A stretch of DNA of 47,980 nt from positions 1-47,980 of the forward strand of contig NZ_JAMLJL010000023.1 of the NCBI RefSeq assembly GCF_023634845.1, given 5' to 3'. Made by a program: the position numbers and the translations under genes. This document shows positions 40,371 to 47,980 of the stretch, piece after piece (positions within the stretch are counted from its first letter, which is position 1; each line of letters begins with the position of its first letter). The notes below the pieces were generated by a model that was not told where the DNA came from, did no database searches, and saw only the letters and a list, made by a program, of their open reading frames with translations. This DNA is from Flavobacterium amniphilum. Lineage in GTDB: Bacteria > Bacteroidota > Bacteroidia > Flavobacteriales > Flavobacteriaceae.

Positions 40371-42238
40371 TAAAAAAGACTAATTTTAAATTGACCATTA
40401 TTATCATCAGCATTTTTAACCAAAGCATTTGCAATCTCATTTGCTTTTTGACTTTCACCATTAATAAGTGTGTCAAGGTTATTTGCATCAATTTTTAGGC
40501 TCCTAATTTTCCTTGGAGAAATTTGAAAATATGGTGCATAGATGTGATTAAGATGATATTCAATATTATTACTATCTATTGAATGACTTTTATCTTTTGT
40601 TTCATCTCTAACTTGTAGTACTGAATATAGTTCTGCGTTTTTTAAAAAGCTTTGACTTTCTAAAGTAAGTTTATCGTAATCTGTACTGAAATGATTTTTT
40701 TCTGGCTCACTTAATTTTTTGTCCCTATGAAATCTTTCAAATACATTACCTAATAATATTACAAATCTCTTTAAAAAATTACTATATGGAGTATAGGTTT
40801 CTATGTCATTAACTTTGTAATGACTAACATGGTCGGCAGCCTGAGTTTGTTCTTCTGCAGTAAGTTTTCGAGGATTACTAAATGTAAAACCATTTCGTGA
40901 AGCTTGCTTAAAAGCAGATTCACAGAGCTCAATAAAAAATCTTATTATTCCTGAGGATAACAATTTGTATGTAGTGAAACCATAATATAATTTGTCTTTG
41001 CTGGATTCTTTAGCTATTAAATAAATTAGGCCATTTCTATTGTTGTGAATCCAGTCTTTGTATTTTGACTTTTGTCCTTTTAAATATTTTTTATATTCAT
41101 CGACAAGAATCTCGATGTTATTATTTCTATCTAGAAGGACAATATGTAATCTTAGTAGAAGTGGATCATTACTGTCAAGTAAAATTTGGGCTTCGTCACT
41201 AGCTCCAATTCGTGCTTTTAATTTAGATTGTATAACATTTGTGATATTACCATTTATATTAGAGAGTTCATAATTAATATCATATACGCCCAGATAATAT
41301 TTGATATCAAAAAATTTTTCATCAGCCCCCTTCAATTCTTCAACTTTCTGTAGTCTTTTTTTACAAATATCAACTATAAATTCTTCATATTCTTGTTCAT
41401 TAAATTCTTCGAAGTTAAAATGATTAAAATCATGAGGAGAACTAATAATTTCACTCTCAGCAAGAGTTGAGGATGTTTTTAAACCTTTGTTTCTCATCCC
41501 AATATTAAAAATTACGGGACTAGGATGTTTTACCAAAGTATTTACAATTTTTTGTTGATACTCAAGCATGTTTTCATATTCATCAATGAATACATGGATG
41601 GCTTTATCTTTCAATTCTAAAGTTTTTAATATACTATTAGCAATTGAGTTTAACAGAAAACCATTTGCTATAACGTTTGGTCTAGTAATGGATTGAAGAT
41701 TGTTAATATAACTTATTAAATGAATTTCTTCATGAGCTATAATCTTTAATAAATCACAGTAATTAGAATAATCTTTATCAGGGAAAAAAAAATGTAATTC
41801 TTCTGGAATGTCAAAATTTACTGAAAGTGATTCTAAGTTATATGATTTCTCAATATCAATGATTATTTCGATTAATCTTTTAGTAAGGGTTATATTGAGA
41901 TAGTGCCCAAATAATTGAATCCATTCTTCTTCATTTATTCCCTTATGTTGAAATGCAGGAACAAAATTTGAATCCGCCCTAAAATATAATCCTATAACTT
42001 TTTCCTCATTTAAAAAATCAATAAATTTAATTCCTTTACTTATAGATTCTTTCTTTTTATTGAAATAGGAATGATAGAGAAAATACATAGTTTTTCCAGA
42101 TCCTCTTCCTCCCTGAATAATTAATGATTTACTTTTTAGTAATCCTTCAAAATTCTTATGATTAGCATAGAATTCGAAAAGATTATCGCCAAGTTGTTCG
42201 GCTCTATCTATAGAAAAGGGATTATTAAATGATGACAT
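40370..42238 (-). CDS. ORC/CDC6-like P-loop ATPase of a conflict system
   Basis: 622 residues. Walker A is GGRGSGKT (43-50) and Walker B AIHVFIDEYENM (213-224). The start NPFSIDRAEQLGDNLFEFY and the long helical C-terminus, with HYKVNDIETYTPYSNFLKRFVILLG, fit the prokaryotic ORC-CDC6-like ATPases described in predicted conflict systems. The protein probably senses a trigger through ATP-dependent assembly. It overlaps the upstream PRTase-like gene by 14 bp and the downstream gene by one base. Very AT-rich. The activity is unproven. Confidence 0.75.
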   Translation of the reverse strand: MSSFNNPFSIDRAEQLGDNLFEFYANHKNFEGLLKSKSLIIQGGRGSGKTMYFLYHSYFNKKKESISKGIKFIDFLNEEKVIGLYFRADSNFVPAFQHKGINEEEWIQLFGHYLNITLTKRLIEIIIDIEKSYNLESLSVNFDIPEELHFFFPDKDYSNYCDLLKIIAHEEIHLISYINNLQSITRPNVIANGFLLNSIANSILKTLELKDKAIHVFIDEYENMLEYQQKIVNTLVKHPSPVIFNIGMRNKGLKTSSTLAESEIISSPHDFNHFNFEEFNEQEYEEFIVDICKKRLQKVEELKGADEKFFDIKYYLGVYDINYELSNINGNITNVIQSKLKARIGASDEAQILLDSNDPLLLRLHIVLLDRNNNIEILVDEYKKYLKGQKSKYKDWIHNNRNGLIYLIAKESSKDKLYYGFTTYKLLSSGIIRFFIELCESAFKQASRNGFTFSNPRKLTAEEQTQAADHVSHYKVNDIETYTPYSNFLKRFVILLGNVFERFHRDKKLSEPEKNHFSTDYDKLTLESQSFLKNAELYSVLQVRDETKDKSHSIDSNNIEYHLNHIYAPYFQISPRKIRSLKIDANNLDTLINGESQKANEIANALVKNADDNNGQFKISLF

Positions 42239-43178
42239 TGTCTACTGTTTTTTTATTTTTAAAAAGTGGGTGCCAATTTGCTTCTTGTTTGAAAAATAAT
42301 GGTAATGAAGTATCTGGTATTGAATGATGGAATGCAATAGCATAATCAAATCCTTGGTAACCTAAAAAATCAATGTTATTTTTAGCACAAAGCTTCTCTA
42401 AAGTTTCTTTGCATAAATCTACTTCATGTTTTTCAAAATAAATTGATGAACTGCCAAACACTTTAAATTTAGTAGTTAATTTTTCACAGTACGTAATTCG
42501 TAACCCAGCCATGATATTTTCAGCATGAAAATTATTATATCCCTCTTCTGTACATACCAAGCACAAATATTCAATTTCAAGATTTTGAAAGTTATCTTTC
42601 AATCTATTAACATACATAGGCTTACCATCCACATTTACTTGACCATAATTCCAAAAATCTAAAATTTGATTACCTGTCCCAATAAAATCATCAATAATTA
42701 CTAAGTTTTCTATACTCTGTAAGTATTGACTGTTTAAATTGTTTAAATTTAATATTTTAGTTTCTGAAAAACCTAAATCATTTGTCATATACCGAGTTAT
42801 CGCAAATGAACTTTCACTGGGATTATTCATAGTTGCTAATGGCAAAATTGCGCATTTAGATAGAAAATCATCCTTTAGTTTGATAATATCATTATTTTGT
42901 ATTGTAAAATTTGAATCTATTTCAGCTTTAGAGGCATATCTTTTAAAGATAAGTTCATTAAAACCATACTCAAGTAATCTCAATATATCACTTTCGGAGT
43001 AATAAACAAATCTGTCAAGTAATTTTGCAGCACAATATTTTTCATTATCAGTTTTAAAATTGTTTAACCATTTATTTAGAGAGTCATTATCGAGTTTAGA
43101 CCAAAAATTGGATTCAATATAAAAATGGACTTTTTGTAAAGCATATTTTACAAAGTCTTTTTTCTCGTCTTCGGACAT
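42225..43178 (-). CDS. Phosphoribosyltransferase-like conflict effector (PRTase-CE-like)
   Basis: 317 residues. The PRPP-binding loop is LVIIDDFIGTGNQILDFW (159-176), with the two acidic residues followed by GTG as in type I phosphoribosyltransferases. The C-terminal GFDYAIAFHHSIPDTSLPLFF and W..LFKN segments match the PRTase-like proteins that accompany ORC/CDC6-type ATPases in predicted prokaryotic conflict systems (recalled as PRTase-CE; not checked). It could modify a nucleotide or a target with a phosphoribosyl group. It is the first gene of the six-gene operon, 29 bp after a TAAATTTG -7 box, and overlaps the ATPase gene by 14 bp. Confidence 0.75.
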   Translation of the reverse strand: MSEDEKKDFVKYALQKVHFYIESNFWSKLDNDSLNKWLNNFKTDNEKYCAAKLLDRFVYYSESDILRLLEYGFNELIFKRYASKAEIDSNFTIQNNDIIKLKDDFLSKCAILPLATMNNPSESSFAITRYMTNDLGFSETKILNLNNLNSQYLQSIENLVIIDDFIGTGNQILDFWNYGQVNVDGKPMYVNRLKDNFQNLEIEYLCLVCTEEGYNNFHAENIMAGLRITYCEKLTTKFKVFGSSSIYFEKHEVDLCKETLEKLCAKNNIDFLGYQGFDYAIAFHHSIPDTSLPLFFKQEANWHPLFKNKKTVDNVII

Positions 43179-43207
43179 TATTACTAATTTGTATATGTTT
43201 AATAACT

Positions 43208-43215
43208 CAAATTTA
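43208..43215 (-). promoter_or_regulatory. -7 promoter box of the six-gene operon
   Basis: The minus strand reads TAAATTTG, an exact TAnnTTTG match 29 bp before the first start codon at 43178. No clear TTG lies at -33. The rest of the gap 43179-43499 shows only short chance frames and no other signal. Confidence 0.5.
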
Positions 43216-43499
43216 GTTTTTAAATACGAAAGAAACTACATCTTATTCTATATAAATTAAAAGAAACAAGGGTTTATATCAAATTGAGATATTCGTTTCA
43301 CGAATAATATGTAAAAATCTTCCACAAAGGAATGCAAAGCGACATAAAACTACCATTGAATCCCACAGTAAATCTGCATTTTATGCGAAGATGTAGTTGT
43401 TTTCGATAATGAAGTTACTTCCCAATCCAAAAATTCGCAAAGATATACCTGATAACACAATTCCAACCGAACGTAGCAAATCGTTTCGATCGGGGTGGC

Positions 43500-44048
43500 T
43501 TACCCTGGATATTCTATTTCTATACCATTGAGTCCTTTTTGAAATAAACCCCGATGGCTTTCTTTGATTGATTCTAACCATTCCCATAAACAACTATAAA
43601 ATTCCTTAAGCCAAATGTCAAAATTGGCATCACCAACCTTTGATGCTTTCAATTTTGGTTGTAGGAGTGACTTTGAAAGATGACCAAAATTGATATAAGG
43701 ATAATAGTTGCTGTCCGGATATTGAAACTGCAAATCAAATAGGCCACCGTAATATCCGGGCCTTTGAAATTCGGTACTGCTTATTCCTTCAAAGAAATCA
43801 GGATCAGCTTGGATATCCTTCAGGTATTTTATCAGGTTTAAAGAAAGTGTTCCGGAATAATAAACGGAAAGGCTTCCAAATTCTACACGGGACACAAATT
43901 CGAAGTTTTTATAAACGACTATTTTTGTTGATTCGCTTGAACCAAATCGATCAAAATCAAATTCAACCCTGATTAAAAAAATTTCATCGTTTTCCAATCC
44001 CGTTTCGGGTGATATTGCTAAGATTCTGTTCTTTACTTTGGTTTTCAT
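43500..44048 (-). CDS. Hypothetical cytosolic protein, 182 aa
   Basis: No signal peptide or membrane segment. The sequence is acidic and aromatic-rich, with NDEIFLIRVEFDFDRF, a repeated STKIVVYKNFEFVSRVEFGSLSVYYSG and a helix IWLKEFYSCLWEWLESIKE. These features resemble small immunity-like or phage-related proteins, but I recognise no family. It lies alone between the six-gene operon and the serine hydrolase, about 65 bp from the latter, on the same strand. Confidence 0.6.
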   Translation of the reverse strand: MKTKVKNRILAISPETGLENDEIFLIRVEFDFDRFGSSESTKIVVYKNFEFVSRVEFGSLSVYYSGTLSLNLIKYLKDIQADPDFFEGISSTEFQRPGYYGGLFDLQFQYPDSNYYPYINFGHLSKSLLQPKLKASKVGDANFDIWLKEFYSCLWEWLESIKESHRGLFQKGLNGIEIEYPG

Positions 44049-44113
44049 TAAAGATGTTAATTTGATTCTGTCTGGATTGGAACCAAATATAGAAAATTGG
44101 GTTTAAAGTTTGA

Positions 44114-45421
44114 CTATAACCCCAATTTCATGGAACCGCTATTAGCAGCAGTTTTTCTTTTCTTACGGCATATTCCTATTCCGATAATTAAAATGCTAAT
44201 TACAAGTAATCCAATTAGTATAATTTTGGTCATTTTTCCAAGAAGCATAGGGAAAAGCAATGTATCTGTTTTTCCTGTCTCTAAAAACACCCAATCACTT
44301 GCTAACCTTGTAGCTAAATTAGGACTGCCTGTTTCTAAAATAATTATTCCGTCGCCTGTGTTTGGATTTATTCTTATTGCCGTATTAATTGGTGGATTAC
44401 TTTTTCCGTCGTGTCCAAAAATATGTTCATTGTTTTCAACATCGATGTAAAGCATTGCACCTAATCCATAAATATTTTCGCCCATCACTTCTCCATGTGG
44501 ATTTCGCATTAATCGTAAAGATTCAGGACTTATTTGACCTCTTCCGATAGGTTCTCCGTTTTTGCCTTTTAGAAAAAGTTGAAAAAACAGCTCCAAATCG
44601 GACAATGAAGTATATAATGAAGTGGCTGCTAAAGAAGTGTAATAAAGATGCGGTGCCGAGGTATTATCGGAATCGTAAAATTCACAAAGTCTATTGTTTA
44701 ATGAATCATTTAAAATGTATGTACTGCTGTTCATTTTCAATGGTTTAAACACATTCGTTACCATAAAATCATTGAAAGACTGACCGCTTGTTTCCTCAAC
44801 TAACAATTGTAACAAGGTAAAACCTCCACCTGAGTATTTCCATTCAGAATTGGGCTCAATTCCCACTTTTACCTCTCCACTTATTCCGGTATCTGCATCC
44901 TTTGCCTTGTTAAGTGAGGATTCAATTGTTTGGATGGAATCCCGGTTTTCAAAGCCACTATAACCAAGTCCGTCTGTTAAACCTGCCGTATGGCTTAATA
45001 ATCTCCTTACTGTTACCAGTTCGTTATCAAATGCACTTGGTGGCAGTTTCCATCTTTTCAGATAGTGGCTTACGGGTGTGTCCAAGTTAATTTTACCCAT
45101 TTCAACTAATTTCATTACACCAACTGCCGATACAAATTTTGAAAGAGAAGATACTTGAAAAATGGTGTTTTGATCCACTTTCTTGTTTTTAGAATAAAAC
45201 AACTTTTTTTGAACAACTCCACCTTTAATAATGGACATTGCAAAGTTCCCTACAAATTCGTTTTCAATTTTCCGGTTAACTGCAACTTTGAATAATTCCG
45301 GGTCGTTACTTTTTATGAATGGCTTGTGCCACCAACCATTTAATGTTCCAAAAAACACAATAACACACCAAAAAACGGATAGTAAAACAAATGCAAAGAG
45401 GTATTTGAAGATTCTTTTCAT
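44114..45421 (-). CDS. Membrane-anchored serine hydrolase, class C beta-lactamase family
   Basis: 435 residues with an N-terminal membrane/signal segment (YLFAFVLLSVFWCVIVFFG) and a C-terminal transmembrane helix (KIILIGLLVISILIIGIGI) followed by a basic tail. The catalytic domain between them has SxxK (SLSK in QVSSLSKF), a YSG motif (WKYSGGGF) and GHDGKSN in place of KTG. Topology predicts a periplasmic catalytic domain tethered at both ends. It starts 44 bp after the stop of the XRE-type membrane regulator gene and is probably in one operon with it. Substrate unknown; resistance activity should not be assumed. Confidence 0.85.
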   Translation of the reverse strand: MKRIFKYLFAFVLLSVFWCVIVFFGTLNGWWHKPFIKSNDPELFKVAVNRKIENEFVGNFAMSIIKGGVVQKKLFYSKNKKVDQNTIFQVSSLSKFVSAVGVMKLVEMGKINLDTPVSHYLKRWKLPPSAFDNELVTVRRLLSHTAGLTDGLGYSGFENRDSIQTIESSLNKAKDADTGISGEVKVGIEPNSEWKYSGGGFTLLQLLVEETSGQSFNDFMVTNVFKPLKMNSSTYILNDSLNNRLCEFYDSDNTSAPHLYYTSLAATSLYTSLSDLELFFQLFLKGKNGEPIGRGQISPESLRLMRNPHGEVMGENIYGLGAMLYIDVENNEHIFGHDGKSNPPINTAIRINPNTGDGIIILETGSPNLATRLASDWVFLETGKTDTLLFPMLLGKMTKIILIGLLVISILIIGIGICRKKRKTAANSGSMKLGL

Positions 45422-45465
45422 AATTACGATTTTAAAGTACTTGATTGAGGAAATTGCGATTTTTA

Positions 45466-46323
45466 TTAGTATGTAGTGATATGTTCTGTTTGCTTGTTTT
45501 TTATAATTTCAATGACCTTGAAAATTAGTATTATCTCTAAAAGTTCTGCTGGAATATATAGGATAAGTCCAACAAAAGCCAAAACTATTGTTAATAAAAA
45601 GCAACCACCAATTATTTCTGAAAACCCGGCGTATTTTGAAATTTCGCCTACTGAACCTTTTAATTTTATCAATGAAATCCCAAAAATAATTCCGGTAAAT
45701 CCAAAAGTTAGTGAAGTAGCTGCAGCAATAAATACTCGATCAGTGGAATCATTAAACAGTAAAATAATATCATATACATACAGCGGTATTAGAGCAACAA
45801 TCATTATAGATGAAATGATTTTCAGTAAATAATTTCTAAATAATCCGCCTATCAAAATAAAACCACGTTGAAAAAAAACAAATGAAATTAGTGCCACAAC
45901 TTTAATGGCGATAAAAACTCCTTTACTGAATATTAGTTTATCTTCCGTGAAAAGAAAATATTCAGAGGCACTTTCAAAAATTCCGGTGCTGAAATATAAT
46001 AGACCAAACATCCAGGCAATGTTGAGTTGTTTAACAAGGAAATCGGATGGCTTTTCGGCATCTATATCAATTAGCATAAAATGTTTAAACCAGGAAACTA
46101 ATGAATCAATAGAACTCGGTTCTTCATTAGTTAACTTGTTTAAGTCATAATCCAAAGCCACTAAAATTGATTTAATAGTGTAGCTTCTCGGACTAACTTC
46201 ACCGTTCTCTATACGTTGAATTGTTCTGACACTTATATTACACTTTTCGACGAGTTCTTCTTGTGTTAATCCTTTTTCAGTTCTTAAATCGAAAATTTTT
46301 CTTCCTAATTCCGGCTGTTTCAT
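45466..46323 (-). CDS. XRE-family HTH regulator with membrane domain
   Basis: About 285 residues. The N-terminal XRE helix-turn-helix (GRKIFDLRTEKGLTQEEL, then CNISVRTIQRIENGEVSP) is followed by about five predicted transmembrane helices and no sensor domain that I recognise. It may hold its DNA-binding domain at the membrane and be released or modulated by an envelope signal. The ATG at 46323 is preferred; the frame extends to 46347 but the added residues resemble leader sequence. A near-consensus -7 box (TAATATTG, 46345-46352) overlaps that extension. An 11-bp tandem repeat lies upstream at 46392-46414. Confidence 0.8.
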   Translation of the reverse strand: MKQPELGRKIFDLRTEKGLTQEELVEKCNISVRTIQRIENGEVSPRSYTIKSILVALDYDLNKLTNEEPSSIDSLVSWFKHFMLIDIDAEKPSDFLVKQLNIAWMFGLLYFSTGIFESASEYFLFTEDKLIFSKGVFIAIKVVALISFVFFQRGFILIGGLFRNYLLKIISSIMIVALIPLYVYDIILLFNDSTDRVFIAAATSLTFGFTGIIFGISLIKLKGSVGEISKYAGFSEIIGGCFLLTIVLAFVGLILYIPAELLEIILIFKVIEIIKNKQTEHITTY

Positions 46324-46391
46324 TGTTATTTTAAAATCTTTGGACAATATTAAGTTAATATGTTATTTTTTTTAGATAAATCAGTATGTAT

Positions 46392-46414
46392 TTTACCCGT
46401 CATTTACCCGTCAT
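46392..46414. promoter_or_regulatory. Tandem 11-bp repeat TTACCCGTCAT upstream of the XRE gene
   Basis: Two copies of TTTACCCGTCAT (46392-46403 and 46403-46414) overlap by one base and repeat every 11 bp. They lie about 40-60 bp upstream of the -7-like box of the XRE regulator gene. Two direct repeats one helical turn apart suit a regulator dimer; autoregulation is the simplest guess. Confidence 0.5.
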
Positions 46415-46634
46415 TGGTTTTAAGTGATTTATTATGAGTTAATTAATTCTTTCTGTAGTGAAGGTAGTCGAGTGCGTTTATATTGCTGCCAACCTGTAAA
46501 TATCTATGATTTTGTAATGCTTATCTGTAATAAAAATTATGGTATGTATGTAAATACGGGGTAAGTTTCTCAAATATATTATAATTCGTATTAATTTAAG
46601 TTCCTTTGAGTTCTATGTATTTTTCAAACAACAA

Positions 46635-46667
46635 ACCCTGTCAAAGCTTTAAACTCTAACAGGGTTA
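46635..46667. repeat. Imperfect palindrome AACCCTGT...ACAGGGTT
   Basis: AACCCTGT (46635-46642) and ACAGGGTT (46660-46667) are exact complements, and the inner GTCAAAG / CTCTAAC can extend the stem with two G-T pairs. It looks like the short palindromes scattered in flavobacterial intergenic DNA. Apart from the 11-bp tandem repeat and this palindrome, I see nothing else in 46424-46884. Confidence 0.5.
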
Positions 46668-46884
46668 ATACTATAATTTCAAGAAGTCTAACAATCGAAC
46701 AATCGGATAATCTATTTACAATATAGAATATAATGAAAAGTTGTTAAGCATTGTATTTATTCATGCTGTAAAATTGTTTGATTTTTATTGTAACAAATAT
46801 GTGACAAAAGACTAATAAATAAAGGATAGTTAAAGGTGAAAATAGACAAATAAAGCCTTAATCTGTTAAGCATTTCATTAAACA

Positions 46885-46915
46885 CGACACTATCCCAAAA
46901 AGTGTGTAAGTTTAA
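46885..46915. repeat. Presumed left inverted repeat of the IS256-family element
   Basis: GACACTATCCCAAAAAGTG begins 55 bp past the transposase stop. This kind of end (GACACT...AAGTGT) is typical of IS256-group elements of Bacteroidota. The right end lies outside the window, so the pair cannot be verified. Confidence 0.55.
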
Positions 46916-46939
46916 AAATAACGGGGTTTGACTTTTTAC

Positions 46940-47980
46940 TTAAAGTTGAACCCTTTTTTCAAATATAGTTAAGAACTGATTGAGGATTAATCCCCAATTT
47001 CGGATTGGCATCGACCATTTTTTGGTTGCTTCCCTTAAAGCCAAATATACGGATTTTAAAACGGCTTCATCGGTAGGGAAAGACAATTTGTTTTTGGTGT
47101 ATTTTCGGATTTTTCCATTAAGGTTTTCAATTAAATTTGTCGTATAAATGATTTTTCTGATTTCAATGGGGAAGTCAAAAAAGACGGTAAGTTCCTCCCA
47201 GTTTTCTTCCCAGGATTTTACGGCATAAGGGTATTTATGATTCCATTTGTTGGCAAAATCTTCCAAAGCTCCTTTTGCAGCTTGTTTGGTTGGCGCATCA
47301 TAAATCTGCTTCATGTCTTTAGAGAATTCCTTTTTATCTTTCCAAACTACATAACGGGCTGAGTTACGGATTTGATGTACCACACAGATTTGTGTCTGCG
47401 ATTCGGGGAAGACGTTTTTAATGGTTTGGGTAAAACCATTTAAGTTGTCGGTAGCAGTAATGAGAATATCTTCCACACCTCTGGCTTTTAAATCCGTCAA
47501 TACGCCCAACCAGAAGCTGGCACTTTCATTCTTGCCCAGCCACATCCCAAGAACTTCCTTTTTACCGTCTCTGTTTAGGCCTACAGCCAGATAAATGGTC
47601 TTATTGATGACCTTAGAGCTTTCACGGACTTTAAACACGATACCATCCATCCAAACGATTAAGTAAACAGGTTCCAGTGGACGGTTTTGCCAAGCAACAA
47701 TGTCATTGGATACTGATTCTGTAATCCTGGATATAGTAGAGGTAGATACATCAAAATTATAGACTTCTCTTATCTGTTCTTCAATATCGCTAACACTCAT
47801 CCCTTTGGCATAAAGCGATATGATGACATTTTCCAATCCATCAGCCATACTTTGCCTTTTGGGGATTATCATGGGATTGAAAGAAGCTTCTCTGTCTCTT
47901 GGAATCTGAATTTCTGATTCTCCAAAAGAGGTTTTTATTTTCTTTTTGGAAAAACCATTACGAGAGTTCGAAGAGGGAGA
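46940..47980 (-). CDS. IS256-family (mutator-type) transposase, 5' end beyond the window
   Basis: The frame is open from the stop at 46940 to the window edge (about 346 residues visible; family members have about 400). DDE residues are visible in VWMDGI, TDNLNGF and the LIENLNGK motif (Glu), and ICVVHQIRNS is typical. The ATG at 47872 is internal: in-frame codons continue upstream through KKKIKTSFGESEIQIPRDR, a conserved part of the family, so the true start lies outside. No internal stop or frameshift is seen, so it may be active. Confidence 0.93.
   Translation of the reverse strand, partial: SPSSNSRNGFSKKKIKTSFGESEIQIPRDREASFNPMIIPKRQSMADGLENVIISLYAKGMSVSDIEEQIREVYNFDVSTSTISRITESVSNDIVAWQNRPLEPVYLIVWMDGIVFKVRESSKVINKTIYLAVGLNRDGKKEVLGMWLGKNESASFWLGVLTDLKARGVEDILITATDNLNGFTQTIKNVFPESQTQICVVHQIRNSARYVVWKDKKEFSKDMKQIYDAPTKQAAKGALEDFANKWNHKYPYAVKSWEENWEELTVFFDFPIEIRKIIYTTNLIENLNGKIRKYTKNKLSFPTDEAVLKSVYLALREATKKWSMPIRNWGLILNQFLTIFEKRVQL

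Larger units (their letters stand above)
46885..47980 (-). mobile_element. IS256-family insertion sequence, truncated by the window edge
   Basis: The element comprises a presumed inverted repeat at 46885 and a transposase frame that reaches the right window edge. Left flanking bases are TTAAACAC; any 8-9-bp target duplication needs the right end to be seen. Confidence 0.75.

Noticed and set aside
43381..43593. 70-codon minus-strand frame
   Set aside because: It overlaps the end of the 182-aa gene in another frame and has no protein-like pattern.

Overview
The window is chromosomal DNA from a low-GC member of the Bacteroidota, most probably a Flavobacteriaceae species. The signs are a protein with a C-terminal type IX secretion sorting domain (32528-33409), several exact TAnnTTTG -7 promoter boxes, weak or absent Shine-Dalgarno sequences, FAQ/SLSAQ-type signal-peptide ends, and regulators that join TPR repeats, a membrane helix and a DNA-binding domain. 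No rRNA, tRNA or CRISPR array was seen.

Layout. (1) 1-3735: a repeat-rich scrap yard with an orphan C-terminal toxin tip (PD-(D/E)xK-like) and its probable immunity gene between two copies of an 88-bp repeat. An ada / PEP-mutase-family gene pair sits beside it, followed by hairpin repeats. (2) 3735-10418: oxidoreductase and regulator genes on the minus strand. A five-gene operon (yceI-like, tautomerase, degenerate SDR, NTF2-like, nitronate monooxygenase) has two CRP-type palindromes upstream. A DJ-1/PfpI gene survives only as a fragment. An AraC regulator and an SDR gene share a 21-bp putative operator. (3) 10688-17687: a BamA/TamA-like outer membrane protein, a heme-binding-like protein, a duplicated DUF1398 protein, an AraC regulator, and a DUF2798-ribB-Crp/Fnr operon. 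(4) 17856-25095: an AT-rich block with two subtilases (one broken), a prolyl oligopeptidase, a 54-residue double-glycine-leader-like peptide missed by a length cut-off, and a TPR-AraC regulator. (5) 25253-35364: serine hydrolase, small membrane proteins, sulfatase, TPR-LuxR-type regulator, T9SS cargo, alpha/beta hydrolase and an unknown 157-aa protein. (6) 35494-35711: a 21-bp minisatellite. (7) 35739-43178: a compact six-gene, AT-rich operon that looks like an anti-phage or conflict system. It encodes a PRTase-like protein, an ORC/CDC6-type ATPase, an unknown Rossmann-like protein, a second ATPase with a zinc ribbon, a HEPN protein with an intact Rx4H motif, and an N6-adenine methyltransferase. 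(8) 43500-47980: an unknown gene, a serine hydrolase with a membrane-anchored XRE regulator, and an IS256-family element running off the right end.

The two most interesting systems are the six-gene operon at 35739-43178 and the precursor-like peptide / prolyl oligopeptidase / subtilase operon at 17856-23265. The functions of both are inferred from motifs and context only.
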